Positions 1-9,261 of a stretch of 64,000 bases of DNA are shown here, piece by piece (positions within the stretch are counted from its first letter, which is position 1; every line of letters starts with the position of its first letter). Under the pieces are notes generated by a model. That model was not told the origin of the DNA and ran no database searches. It saw only the letters and a program-made list of their open reading frames with translations. This DNA is from CAVYXZ01 sp965223835 (GTDB taxonomy: Bacteria > Chloroflexota > Anaerolineae > Aggregatilineales > Phototrophicaceae): the NCBI GenBank assembly GCA_965223835.1, contig CBDCXQ010000001.1, positions 4,464,001 through 4,528,000 on the forward strand. Reading direction: 5' to 3'. The translations under genes and the position numbers were made by a program.

Positions 1-1
1 G

Positions 2-520
2 GGGTATCGGGAAGCAACTGAGGTACGCGATGTGCTGGATTATCTGGCAACTCGCCCGGATGTGGAGCGAGAACGTATAGGCATCTTTGGTTTTTCGGCT
101 GGTGGTGCTGCCAGTGTCATGGCGGCTGCGCGTTATGCTGAAATCAAAGCGGTAATCGCGATGGGGGGCTATCATGATTTTGCCGCCAATCTGGTTGAAC
201 TTTCTGGCGACGAGTGGTTTGCACCGTTGTATACACTGGGGGCCAGAATCGGCTATCGGTTGGCGACTGGACTGGATGTCACGGTGCTCAAACCAGTAGC
301 GGTGATTGATGACATCACGCCGCGCCCCTTACTATTGATATATGGCACACACGAACCAGCATTGCCCGGCGCCTACCTGCAATTGGCTGCCGCTGGTGAT
401 AATGCCGACCTATTAGTGATCGAAGGTGGTACGCATGGCGCATACTATGTGCATGCCCCGGCGGCATTTACTGAGCGGGTGATTGGCTTTCTGGATGCGG
501 CATTTGGTGTCACCCGTTAA
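2..520 (+). CDS. Alpha/beta hydrolase, 5'-truncated by window edge
   Basis: The frame is open from the first bases, so the N-terminus lies outside the window; 172 residues are visible. The nucleophile elbow GFSAGG (GxSxG) and a C-terminal EGGTHGAYY segment with the likely catalytic His mark a serine hydrolase of the dienelactone-hydrolase/prolyl-oligopeptidase type. The usual acid position falls in YGTHEP, where Glu rather than Asp is available. No transmembrane segment is visible in this part. The stop overlaps by four bases the end of the convergent FHA gene. Substrate cannot be told. Confidence 0.8.
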   Translation, partial: GYREATEVRDVLDYLATRPDVERERIGIFGFSAGGAASVMAAARYAEIKAVIAMGGYHDFAANLVELSGDEWFAPLYTLGARIGYRLATGLDVTVLKPVAVIDDITPRPLLLIYGTHEPALPGAYLQLAAAGDNADLLVIEGGTHGAYYVHAPAAFTERVIGFLDAAFGVTR

Positions 521-1596
521 TTGGTTAGCGGACTGGAACCAGTGGTAACATGCAGCGGACTAAAAGCCAACACATGCAGGTGCTTGAGCATTTTCTCGAC
601 ATGTACCCGGCTATCATCGCCAGGCGATTCAGGAGCGATTTCGCGGAGGAAGGTGAAGGCCAATGACATCTCTGATTCTTGCAGTTCGCGGCCCAGGTCA
701 CGCGCGGTTGCTTCATCGGTTGAGCCAGTTTCTTCTTGTGAGTTCTCCAACAATACGGCGGTTTTTTTATCAAGCGCCCGTTTCATGCTCAGAAATTGAT
801 TGATCTTGGTGACGTTTTCTTTACGCCAGTGCTTCACATGCCCCTTCGCCAGCTTGAGCGCATCGCGTGCGCCCGTGATCTGGACGCTGATAAGCGTTTG
901 CCCATCCATTGAAATGCCACCAATTTCGATAGCAGCAGGCTTGCGTTGCTGAACTTCATCACAAATCATCTGAATTTCGGCCAACGCCATCAAGTAAGGG
1001 CTAATACGAGTCGCGAGATATTGAGGGGTTAACTTATTAGTCGAACTGCGGAAATTGATACGTTCTTCCACTGAACGCAACGCTTCTGCGGAATCGAGGT
1101 ATAAGCGCAACACGAGTTGGCCCAGTTGAATCATATCACCATTGCGTAAGCCCTGACGTTTACCACCGGGCAATCGCTGCTGGTTTATCCAGGTCCCATT
1201 GGTGCTATTAAGGTCTTCCAACAAGTAAACATCATCCATCCGCTGAATCCGCGCATGGCGGCGCGAAACCCCCAGCGATGCCGCATTAAAGGGCGTGAGG
1301 TCAACACTGGGGTGCTGATTGCCAGGATCATAGCGTCCCAGAATAATGTCATCGCCAGCGATTAAAACCGGCTCATCGTGACCTCGAACCACCAGTGCCA
1401 GATCAGCACCACGCAAGTCCGGTACTTCAACTGCCGGTTGTGCAACCGTCGTCGCATCAACTGGCTTCTCAGGCACAGGTTCTGTTGGGCCGTGTTTCTC
1501 CGGCTCTGGCAACAACAAAACCAGCGATTGCCCACAAAACTTACAGACAGTAATGGTATCTTCGTTGATGGTTTTGCAAACATTACAAATGTTCAT
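517..1596 (-). CDS. Zinc-ribbon / FHA domain protein
   Basis: 359 residues. The N-terminus has a four-Cys zinc ribbon (C4, C7, C18, C21), then a Pro/Val-rich linker, then an FHA domain at about residues 70-170 with the expected GR, SRRH and LNSTNGTWIN motifs that bind phosphothreonine. The C-terminal 170 residues match no family I recognise. FHA domains normally read phosphorylation by Ser/Thr kinases, two of which lie in this window (4168 and 35987). A shorter relative with the same ribbon-FHA order is at 62259. The ATG has only a weak ribosome-binding site; no other start keeps the first two Cys. Confidence 0.88.
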   Translation of the reverse strand: MNICNVCKTINEDTITVCKFCGQSLVLLLPEPEKHGPTEPVPEKPVDATTVAQPAVEVPDLRGADLALVVRGHDEPVLIAGDDIILGRYDPGNQHPSVDLTPFNAASLGVSRRHARIQRMDDVYLLEDLNSTNGTWINQQRLPGGKRQGLRNGDMIQLGQLVLRLYLDSAEALRSVEERINFRSSTNKLTPQYLATRISPYLMALAEIQMICDEVQQRKPAAIEIGGISMDGQTLISVQITGARDALKLAKGHVKHWRKENVTKINQFLSMKRALDKKTAVLLENSQEETGSTDEATARDLGRELQESEMSLAFTFLREIAPESPGDDSRVHVEKMLKHLHVLAFSPLHVTTGSSPLTN

Positions 1597-1762
1597 AAAT
1601 TTAACTATACCCGCAGTAACCCTAATTGTAGCCCCAATTGCCTGACATTATTGTAACGGAAATCTTTATTGAAATTCAAGGGAGCGATTGGACGCGGACA
1701 CTAAAAGTCGGCAAATTCGCCGGCCTGATTTTTTTGGTTATTATGGACAAATCGTGAGTTAA

Positions 1763-1792
1763 TTGGCAAAACTATACGAAAGCGTGTTAATA
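1763..1792 (+). promoter_or_regulatory. Possible promoter upstream of the ECF sigma gene
   Basis: TTGGCA at 1763 and TTAATA at 1787 are 18 bases apart, in the 280-base gap between the divergent FHA and sigma genes. The match is modest and the start codon is some 80 bases away, so this is only a candidate. I see no other clear feature in this gap. Confidence 0.25.
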
Positions 1793-1874
1793 TTTTGCGG
1801 TAATCCTCCGATGAATTTCGGTGAATGGGCTGTAAAATTAAACCTTCATTAGATTACTGTTGTTTGGAGTTTTT

Positions 1875-2462
1875 ATGGAATCACAAGCGTTAAGCGATGC
1901 CGAGCTTGTTACTCGGTTGCAAGGTGGTGATCTGGATGCACTGGGCCATTTATTTGATCGTTATTATGCCCAGATATTTCGGACTGCGGTTGCCATTACC
2001 CACGATGATGCGGTCGCCGAAGACATCACCCAAGACAGCTTTTTACGCCTGCACCGTTACGCCAACCGCATCGACACCAGCTTGCCGCTAGCCCCCTGGC
2101 TCTATCGCGTGACTGTCAATTTAAGCTACACTTGGATTACGCGTCACAAAAAACGACGGGTATCGTTGGAAACTGTTGTTGATTATTTAATGAGTCCCGC
2201 CCGCATGATGCCCGACCATGCGGTTGAAGTGGCCGGTTTGCAAGCTGAAGTCCGCCAGGCCATCAGCGCCCTAAATTTTAATCAACGCGTAGTCGTGGTG
2301 TTGCATTACCTGAATGGGCTGAGTCTGGAAGATATTGCCGAAATTCTTGAATGCCCGGTTGGAACTGTCAAAAGCCGACTATATTACGCACGCGAGAACT
2401 TACGTCATAAACTCGTAAGCGTGCATGGAGAACCACAGATCGCTCATGGCTATCCGCGATAA
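1875..2462 (+). CDS. ECF-type RNA polymerase sigma factor
   Basis: 195 residues. Region 2 lies around residues 25-90 (FDRYYAQIFR, EDITQDSFLRLHRY) and region 4 at about 135-185 (LNGLSLEDIAEILECPVGTVKSRLYYARENLR, a helix-turn-helix that reads the -35 element). Region 3 is missing, as in group IV (ECF) sigma factors. The ATG at 1875 is preferred over an upstream TTG because TTTGGAG sits just ahead of it. The next gene overlaps its 3' end and could be its regulator, but it has no recognisable zinc-finger anti-sigma domain. Confidence 0.9.
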   Translation: MESQALSDAELVTRLQGGDLDALGHLFDRYYAQIFRTAVAITHDDAVAEDITQDSFLRLHRYANRIDTSLPLAPWLYRVTVNLSYTWITRHKKRRVSLETVVDYLMSPARMMPDHAVEVAGLQAEVRQAISALNFNQRVVVVLHYLNGLSLEDIAEILECPVGTVKSRLYYARENLRHKLVSVHGEPQIAHGYPR

Positions 2463-2799
2463 TCAGCTTGATGATGTCATCGCCCTGGTGCTGGAAACGC
2501 AAACCGTCATCAATCCCCGCCAGAAAATCGTAGCCTGGAATCAGGTGCGGGATCAAGCCGAACAACAGGTGATGTTGGCCCCCTATGCCATTCCTCCTTG
2601 TCCCCCGGTTCCGCGACGGGCACGATGGCGCCAACTCTGCACCAACCTGCTACGGCGTTTTGCGGTGTTGCTTACGGATGATTCCGTTTATCATCGCGCT
2701 GCAGCCACGCGTCATTTTTCCGGCGTTACTCATACCATTGGTGGTGAGGTCATTATTCACTATTATCCGTTGCGTTCTGCCTACCGGCATGCGATCTAA
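2446..2799 (+). CDS. Uncharacterised protein overlapping the sigma factor gene
   Basis: 117 residues from the ATG at 2446; an in-frame ATG at 2425 would add seven. The frame overlaps the end of the sigma gene by 17 bases, which suggests translational coupling. The sequence has a hydrophilic N-terminus (AIRDNQLDDVIALVLE), a Pro/Arg-rich centre and no transmembrane segment or Cys/His zinc site. I recognise no family. Position directly behind an ECF sigma factor makes a regulatory partner possible, but that rests on context only. The start is uncertain because the only SD-like GGAGAA is 13 bases upstream. Confidence 0.5.
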   Translation: MAIRDNQLDDVIALVLETQTVINPRQKIVAWNQVRDQAEQQVMLAPYAIPPCPPVPRRARWRQLCTNLLRRFAVLLTDDSVYHRAAATRHFSGVTHTIGGEVIIHYYPLRSAYRHAI

Positions 2800-2930
2800 A
2801 ACTGAATATCACAAAAATTATTCATCCGCTCTCAGCGAATGATAAGTATTGATAAAGCATTGATATACTGCTTCTGATAAATCTTAATGTAAATACTTAT
2901 GAATGCGGATTTGCTCTGGCGATTTTGCAG

Positions 2931-2936
2931 TATAAT
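2931..2936 (+). promoter_or_regulatory. Consensus -10 box ahead of the receiver/roadblock gene
   Basis: A perfect TATAAT lies 47 bases before the ATG at 2984. No good -35 is present at 16-18 bases (TTGCTC at 2911 is only 14 away). An annotation that starts the gene at the TTG at 2936 would put the start codon inside this box, which is one reason to prefer 2984. Confidence 0.4.
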
Positions 2937-2983
2937 TGGGTTATCAGGTTAAAGACCTCAATATCATCATATGGAAATTGCTT

Positions 2984-4141
2984 ATGGTCGCTTCACCCCG
3001 AATTGTCACGGTCGATCCAACCGGATCACTTGCTCAAATTGTTCAGGCGGTTGCCAGTTTGTTGGACCAGCCAATCACCCTGATTGATGTACCGGGCGGA
3101 CAAGATGCATTGGCCGAGGTGAAAGCAGCCAGGTGTGCCGTCCTCATCACGACGGTTGAGCTGGATGACGACATGCGCGGCTACCAACTTGCAATTCAAG
3201 TCAGTCAGTCGTCACCAGAAACCCATGTGGTGGTGCTGGCCGAAAGCTCCGACCCGGAGCTAGACCCGGAAGAATTAGGCGCTGAGTCCCCATTTATTTA
3301 CATGCATCGCCCGGTTGATCTTAGCCAATTTGCCCGTGTCATGACCGCAGCCCTCAATGGCGGTGATATTTTCGCTGCCTTAGCCGCCCCCCAGGCTACT
3401 GGTGGGGTTGCAGCAGTTGACATGGGCCAGTTGCCGGTCGTGAATGTCGAGACCACCCGCCCCATTGTCGATGATCTATTAACGGATGTCGGGGCCATGG
3501 CGATTGTCTTTGCGGCCCGTACTGGAGAGGTACTGTTGGAACGCGGGGCAGTTGGTTATCTGGACCGCGAGAAATTAACAGATGCTTTGCAACCCATGTT
3601 TGGCACGACGATTGATATGGGTGAGTTGGTCGGCGGGCAAACCCGCACACTGCACTTTTATGATGGCGATGAGTATGATGTATTCGTGATCTCGGTTGGA
3701 CTACACCATTTCCTCTGTCTGGTATTTAATGGCGAAGCGGGGAACCGGGCCTTCGGTTCGGTCAACCGTTTTGGGCGGCGGGCTGCTGAAGATTTAGCGG
3801 CAATCATCGGGGCCTCAGCCTTTTTAGTCGAACGACCACCAGTAGAAGATGAGAAACCACGCCGTCGCCGGCAGCAGCCAGAAGTAGAAACCGAAGAGGT
3901 ATTCCAACCGCTAGAGCGTGCTGAAGCGACGTATGAAGAACCCGAACCCTTGCAATTGGCACCCATTGAAGACCTGGACCTGAGCATCTTTGATGATTTA
4001 GAGCAGATGGATATGGGTGACGCTGATGATCTCTTCGACCCGGAAAAATTGGCTGATCTCGCGAAAGACGAAAACCGCATCGGTGGCCCTATCGGTTTTG
4101 ATGAGGCGGAAGGTCTCGGTATCCTGGGCAAGATGGACTAA
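2984..4141 (+). CDS. Receiver-like plus roadblock-like regulatory protein
   Basis: 385 residues. Residues 1-125 look like a response-regulator receiver fold with hydrophobic strands and phosphoacceptor-like VELDDD, but without the usual DD pair and conserved Lys in clear form. Residues about 160-280 (MAIVFAARTGEVLLERG onward) resemble a roadblock/LC7 domain, a dimerisation module used with small GTPases and signalling proteins. The C-terminal 100 residues are highly acidic (runs of Asp/Glu around an RRRRQQ patch) and probably disordered. The kinase gene starts 26 bases downstream, so the two are likely one operon and this protein could be its substrate or scaffold. Confidence 0.7.
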   Translation: MVASPRIVTVDPTGSLAQIVQAVASLLDQPITLIDVPGGQDALAEVKAARCAVLITTVELDDDMRGYQLAIQVSQSSPETHVVVLAESSDPELDPEELGAESPFIYMHRPVDLSQFARVMTAALNGGDIFAALAAPQATGGVAAVDMGQLPVVNVETTRPIVDDLLTDVGAMAIVFAARTGEVLLERGAVGYLDREKLTDALQPMFGTTIDMGELVGGQTRTLHFYDGDEYDVFVISVGLHHFLCLVFNGEAGNRAFGSVNRFGRRAAEDLAAIIGASAFLVERPPVEDEKPRRRRQQPEVETEEVFQPLERAEATYEEPEPLQLAPIEDLDLSIFDDLEQMDMGDADDLFDPEKLADLAKDENRIGGPIGFDEAEGLGILGKMD

Positions 4142-4167
4142 CGTCGGCCAGACGGAGGATCGCAGGG

Positions 4168-5745
4168 TTGAGCGTATCAGACCAGAACACCAGTAGTACG
4201 CGGTCAAAAGACCCGCTCATCGGCAAACAACTCGGTGATTATCGCATCACGAGCCGGTTGGCATCGGGTGGTATGGCGCGTGTATATAAGGCCATGGATT
4301 ATAAGCTCCAACGCCCGGCGGCAGTGAAGGTCCTCGAAAGCGAGAAATATGAACATGACCAGACCATCGCTACCCGCTTTAAACGGGAAGCCCGGGCAGT
4401 GGCGGCGCTGGAACATGACAACATCATCACCATCTATCAGTATGGTGAAGATGAAGGCGAGGGCGTCTATTTCCTGGCGATGAAGCTGGTCAAAGGCAAA
4501 GATCTGGCGGAGGAATTGCGCCGCGTTCGTCGCACTAAGAAAAAGTTGATGCCCGTTGACCGCGTGCTCAAGATTATGGAGCAGGTGGCGGCGGCCCTGG
4601 ATTATGCCCACTCCAAAGACATCATTCACCGTGATGTCAAACCGTCCAACATTCTGCTGGACGCCGATGACAAAGCAATCTTAACTGATCTGGGTCTGGT
4701 GCTGCGGGCCAAAGCTGAAACGACGATGGGTACCGCTTTTGGCACACCCCGTTATATCGCCCCGGAACAGGCGACATCATCCGATAAAGCGGTCGCCCAA
4801 AGCGATATTTACGCCTACGCAGTAATTTTTTACGAATTATTGACCGGACAAACCCCATTTGATGGTGAATCGCCGATGGAGATTGCATTGGCCCACATCA
4901 GTGATCCGGTGCCATCGATGAGTGAAATCAACCCGGACATTCCGCTTGAGGTAGAGAAAGAAATCCTCAAGGCACTGGCAAAAGAACCAGAAAAACGGCA
5001 GCGCACGGCGACCCAACTGGTGGAAAATATCAAGCAAGCCTATCAGCAAGCCGAAATGCCGGAACTCGCCGAAGCCTCACCCAAACCAAAACAAGCGGCA
5101 CAGGTGGTCGCCAGTTCTACCGAGCCGGTCGAAAATGATGATATGACATTGGCCGTTATAGCTGCCGCCGACCGTCCCCCGGCTGAATTGACCAAACAGC
5201 GTCCAACCGCGTTGCTGATATTGGTGCTGGTCGCACTGGTCATGGCAGCGGTGTTCGTGGTGAACGGCCTGTTGGATGGTCGCGTGAATACGCCGATAGA
5301 AGTGCAAGATGGCGCTCCAATCACCTTAATCTATGATGACGCGACGTTTACGCTCATTAACGAGGGTGATTATGAACTGAATGTCAAGCAGCTTGAATTT
5401 GTGCGTGGATCGCCGGGGGGTGCGGATGATTTCAGCGGGGATCGCATCCCGCGTGACATATTGCCCGCGCAACGCAGTAACTGTTTTCAGATTGTGCTTC
5501 CAAATGGCACCAACAGCGTGCCGCAGCAGTGCAGCCCCATCGCCGACCATCGCCATGGTTCAGAGACCCTGGTGGAGCCGCGCAGCGTTCACTGGCGTTC
5601 CGAAACGGAAAATAACCAGAATATCGCCACGTTTGAAGTGCGCTATCAGGGACAGGTCGTTGAGCGTTGCGATACGGTGAAGCGGGGCGAGAACAAAGAG
5701 TGCCGGTTTACCTGGCCGGTCCCGCCGCCAACGGTCGAAGAATAA
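4168..5745 (+). CDS. Membrane Ser/Thr protein kinase (PknB type)
   Basis: 525 residues. The cytosolic kinase domain (about 25-285) has the Gly loop LASGGMARVYKA, the AVKVL lysine, the HRDVKPSN catalytic loop, DLG in place of DFG with the metal-binding Asp kept, and GTPRYIAPEQ. A transmembrane helix lies at about 345-370 (ALLILVLVALVMAAVFVV) and the C-terminal 150 residues would be outside, with Cys pairs but no PASTA repeats. The TTG start is well supported: GGAGG at 4154-4158 is nine bases upstream and no better start exists. Follows the receiver/roadblock gene closely. Confidence 0.92.
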   Translation: MSVSDQNTSSTRSKDPLIGKQLGDYRITSRLASGGMARVYKAMDYKLQRPAAVKVLESEKYEHDQTIATRFKREARAVAALEHDNIITIYQYGEDEGEGVYFLAMKLVKGKDLAEELRRVRRTKKKLMPVDRVLKIMEQVAAALDYAHSKDIIHRDVKPSNILLDADDKAILTDLGLVLRAKAETTMGTAFGTPRYIAPEQATSSDKAVAQSDIYAYAVIFYELLTGQTPFDGESPMEIALAHISDPVPSMSEINPDIPLEVEKEILKALAKEPEKRQRTATQLVENIKQAYQQAEMPELAEASPKPKQAAQVVASSTEPVENDDMTLAVIAAADRPPAELTKQRPTALLILVLVALVMAAVFVVNGLLDGRVNTPIEVQDGAPITLIYDDATFTLINEGDYELNVKQLEFVRGSPGGADDFSGDRIPRDILPAQRSNCFQIVLPNGTNSVPQQCSPIADHRHGSETLVEPRSVHWRSETENNQNIATFEVRYQGQVVERCDTVKRGENKECRFTWPVPPPTVEE

Positions 5746-5771
5746 CATCACGTCAATCTAAACCAATTTAA

Positions 5772-5797
5772 GCGCCTTCATGAATGAAGGTGTTTTG
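5772..5797 (+). terminator. Rho-independent terminator after the kinase gene
   Basis: CGCCTTC and GAAGGTG form a 7-bp stem with one G-U pair around a six-base loop, followed at once by TTTT. It lies 27 bases after the kinase stop codon. Confidence 0.6.
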
Positions 5798-5908
5798 CTG
5801 CATATACCACCCATCTTTGGGGGGATTTCGCTTGAAAAATAATTATATGCTAAAATTATGTACTAAGATGAACAACCGCTTTGACTGAACAAATCAGGAG
5901 GTTGAGCA

Positions 5909-7300
5909 ATGTCCAGGGCAATTGTAATTGGCGGCAGTGTGGCCGGGTTGTTAGCAGCACGGGTGCTAGCCGATCATTTTGACAACGTGACGATTATTGA
6001 GCGAGATGTATATCCCGAAAAGGCCGAATTCCGCAATGGTGTGCCTCAATCACGCCATTTGCACATTTTGCTGGCGAAGGGGCGTGAAATTCTAGCAGAA
6101 TTTTTCCCAACCTTTGAAGAAGATTTTAGTGAATTAGGCGTACCATCGTTAGATGTGGGTAGAGATTTTGCCTTCCGTTCGGCAGGTGGTTGGGGCAAAC
6201 GTGTTGAAACCGGCATCATTACCAATCCGGTCAGCCGAGTGACGATTGACTGGTACGTGCGGCAACAGTTGCTCAAACGCAATAACATTACGTTAGTACC
6301 CCAAACCGAAGTGCAGTCACTGGTCGTTGAAGCCGACGTAGTGGTCGGGCTAAATGTTGAATCACGAGCCGATCACACCACCCAAACACTCACTGCCGAT
6401 CTGGTGGTTGATGCCAGCGGACGCAGCTCAGATGCACCCGAATGGTTAGCAGAAGCTGGCTACCCCACACCGCCGCAAACTATTGTTAATTCTTTCCTGG
6501 GTTACGCAACCCGCTGGTACAAAATCCCCGAAGGATGGGATGCCGATTGGCGATTAATTTTGATCAGCGCGAATAAAGAAACCGGTAACTATCGCGCCGG
6601 TGCCATTCAGGAAGTCGAAGGTGGTCAATGGGTGGTCACACTGGCGGGCATCAACAAGGTTTATCCGCCCACCGAAGCGGAAGGATTTCTGGAATTCGCC
6701 CGGCAAATGCCGGATGACGCTATCTACCGGGTCATTAAAGATGCCGAACCAACCTCGCCCATTTATGGCTATCGGCGCACCGAAAACATCTGGAATCACT
6801 ACGAAAAACTGGACCGTCACCCGGAACATTTCATCGTGATCGGCGATGCTTATTGTGGCTTTAATCCGGTTTATGGTCAGGGCATGACCGTCGCCGCGAT
6901 GGAGGCCCAGAAGCTTAACGAGGTTTTGCGGCGGCGCGGCCCACAGCAGTTGCAAGGTCTACCCGCTGAATTCTACCCGCTGCTGGCGGGAATCATTCAA
7001 GACCCCTGGTTGCTGGCAACCGGCGAAGACCTGCGCTACCCGGATACGGAAGGCGACCGTCCCGGTGGACTAACCCGCATTATCCAGAAATATGTGGACC
7101 GCGTGCTGATCTCATCAGCGATGGATGCCGATGTTGCCAGAGCCTTTATCCAGGTGAACAATCTCATCGCGTCGCCCACGATCTTATTCCAGCCGAGCAT
7201 CATGCTCAAGGTGCTACGCCATACGCTGGCTGGCGTAGAACAGGATCCGCAACTCAATGCACCGGTGATTCCACCCATCAAGACGGCGGTCGGCGATTAG
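5909..7300 (+). CDS. FAD-dependent oxidoreductase (monooxygenase/epoxidase-like)
   Basis: 463 residues. The N-terminal Rossmann motif GGSVAGLLAARVL with the acidic end of strand 2 (IIERD) binds FAD; VVDASGR is the middle motif and IVIGDAYCGFNPVYGQGM is the second FAD contact (GD motif) typical of the group A flavin monooxygenase/geranylgeranyl-reductase superfamily. There are no transmembrane segments. AGGAGG lies ten bases before the ATG. The gene stands alone between a terminator and the convergent ABC transporter gene, so its substrate cannot be inferred from context; relatives include polyether epoxidases and tryptophan halogenase-like enzymes. Confidence 0.85.
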   Translation: MSRAIVIGGSVAGLLAARVLADHFDNVTIIERDVYPEKAEFRNGVPQSRHLHILLAKGREILAEFFPTFEEDFSELGVPSLDVGRDFAFRSAGGWGKRVETGIITNPVSRVTIDWYVRQQLLKRNNITLVPQTEVQSLVVEADVVVGLNVESRADHTTQTLTADLVVDASGRSSDAPEWLAEAGYPTPPQTIVNSFLGYATRWYKIPEGWDADWRLILISANKETGNYRAGAIQEVEGGQWVVTLAGINKVYPPTEAEGFLEFARQMPDDAIYRVIKDAEPTSPIYGYRRTENIWNHYEKLDRHPEHFIVIGDAYCGFNPVYGQGMTVAAMEAQKLNEVLRRRGPQQLQGLPAEFYPLLAGIIQDPWLLATGEDLRYPDTEGDRPGGLTRIIQKYVDRVLISSAMDADVARAFIQVNNLIASPTILFQPSIMLKVLRHTLAGVEQDPQLNAPVIPPIKTAVGD

Positions 7301-7310
7301 CGCATTCACA

Positions 7311-9074
7311 TTAGGCCAGGGTTTCGGTGCCAAACTGTGAGTGATAAATTTCCTGATAGATCGCATTCGATTCCAGCAATTCTGCATGGGTGCCAGCGGC
7401 AACGATCTGTCCGGCATCGAGGATCATAATCTGGTCGGCAGTCAACACACTGTTGATGCGCTGAGCCACCACAAATGTGGTCGTTTGCGCTAACCGGCTT
7501 TCGAGCGCATCTTGAATCTTGATCTCAGTTTCGACATCGACTGAACTGGTGCTGTCGTCCATAATGAGGATGCCGGGCGCGGTGAGCAAGGCGCGGGCAA
7601 TGGCGATGCGCTGTTTTTGCCCGCCAGAGAGGTTGGCCCCGCGCGCTTCGACTATACTGTCGTAACCATCGGGCATTTGCATAATAAAGTCATGGGCCTG
7701 GGCTGCCTGCGCCGCCGCCATCACCGTTTCTAAGGGCGCGTCGGGCTGCCCATAGGCGATATTCTCGCGCACCGTGCCGCTGAACAACGTGGTTTGTTGC
7801 AGCACGATACCGGTCTGCGTCCGCAGTGCTTCCGGGTCCCAGTCCCGCACGTCGACATCATCAACCAAAACCCGTCCGCCGGTGACATCATAAAAACGCG
7901 CAATCAGGCTAATCATGGTGCTTTTGCCTGAACCCGTCGTTCCCAACAGCGCTACTCGCTGCCCCGGTTTGACTGCAAAGCTGATCTGTCTGAGCACGTC
8001 ATCATCTGCTTCGTGACCACCGTTGGTGCCGTTGGGCCGCGCATAGCGGAAAGTCACGTCTTCAAACGCGATGTGACCCTGAATCGCATCGGCTTGATGG
8101 GCCGCTGCGCCCCGGTGCGGTTGGGGCGCATGATCGAACAATTCCAACACCCGGCTCGCAGAAGCTTCGGCCCGCGCCGCCATCGTAACCATGTTGCTGA
8201 ACAACAACAGTGGTGTCATGCCGATCATCAGGTAGTTATTAAACGCGACCAGTTCACCTAAAGATAGTCGTCCATTAATCACATCCAGCCCCCCAAAGCC
8301 GATCACAGCCACAATGCCGACATTGGTTAACACCGTCAGCGTGGGCATCACCAGCGCCAGAATCCGATGCACCTTGATGGTGGCGCTCATGTAATCCTGA
8401 TTAAAATCGTCAAACTGTTCGATGGCGTGTTGTTCACGGACGAATGCTTTGACGACGCGTGCCCCGGCCAGGTTTTCCTGGACGATGGTGTTCAGCACCG
8501 ACAGTTTTTCCTGTACCACCATAAACAATGGTTGTGAGACGCGCATAAAGCCCGCCAGCATCACCCCGGCAATCACCAGACTCAGGAGCATAATCAACGC
8601 CAATTGCCAGTCTGTCGCGAAGACCAGAACCAGGCTGCCCAGCATCATTAAAACCGCCCGCAACAGCAACGCCAGCCCGTTACTGGAAAACATGCGGATC
8701 AAGTTGACATCGCTCGAAATACGAGTCATTAAACCGCCGGTTTGCAAGGCGTCTAAGGTAGCGAAGGGCAGCGATTGAATGTGGCGAAAGAGATCATTGC
8801 GCATATCAAAGGCCATGCCCTGTGATAAACGGGCACGGGCGATGCCTTGTCCCAGCGTGGCCGATGCACTGACCAGCGCTGCACCCAATAACAACAATGA
8901 CCCACGCCAGACTTCGGCCATATCACCGGCCCGAATGCCGTCGTCAATCACATATTGCAGCAAGCGGGGCACCACCAGTTCCATCGATACCGGCAGAATC
9001 ACGGTGAGGATGCCCAGCACCACGATAAATTTATAGGGTCGCATATAGCGCATCAATTGCACAAGTGATTTCAT
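7311..9074 (-). CDS. ABC exporter half-transporter (permease fused to ATPase)
   Basis: 587 residues from the ATG at 9074. Six transmembrane helices (about 15-310) precede a nucleotide-binding domain with Walker A GTTGSGKST, signature LSGGQKQRIAIARAL and Walker B ILIMDDSTSSVD. The residue after the Walker B Asp is Asp, not the usual catalytic Glu. That substitution is typical of one partner in heterodimeric exporters such as the BmrC/TM287 group, yet no second half is next door. A TTG at 9167 would add 31 residues of unlikely, Cys/His-rich sequence, so the shorter start is preferred although its ribosome-binding site is weak. Confidence 0.9.
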   Translation of the reverse strand: MKSLVQLMRYMRPYKFIVVLGILTVILPVSMELVVPRLLQYVIDDGIRAGDMAEVWRGSLLLLGAALVSASATLGQGIARARLSQGMAFDMRNDLFRHIQSLPFATLDALQTGGLMTRISSDVNLIRMFSSNGLALLLRAVLMMLGSLVLVFATDWQLALIMLLSLVIAGVMLAGFMRVSQPLFMVVQEKLSVLNTIVQENLAGARVVKAFVREQHAIEQFDDFNQDYMSATIKVHRILALVMPTLTVLTNVGIVAVIGFGGLDVINGRLSLGELVAFNNYLMIGMTPLLLFSNMVTMAARAEASASRVLELFDHAPQPHRGAAAHQADAIQGHIAFEDVTFRYARPNGTNGGHEADDDVLRQISFAVKPGQRVALLGTTGSGKSTMISLIARFYDVTGGRVLVDDVDVRDWDPEALRTQTGIVLQQTTLFSGTVRENIAYGQPDAPLETVMAAAQAAQAHDFIMQMPDGYDSIVEARGANLSGGQKQRIAIARALLTAPGILIMDDSTSSVDVETEIKIQDALESRLAQTTTFVVAQRINSVLTADQIMILDAGQIVAAGTHAELLESNAIYQEIYHSQFGTETLA

Positions 9075-9261
9075 AATCAGCAGCCCGTTAAGCTTGCGGG
9101 TTAAAAGGTTCTTAAAGCAATTTTCATCTTGACAGTGATTATAGTAACCTTCCGCAGCAATCCGCAAACAGTGGACTTATCGTATTCTTTGGCGGGGATT
9201 ACACTTCGATAACATTTTTTACGTTTAATTATTGCTGATATGGGCATGGGAGCGTGACAAT

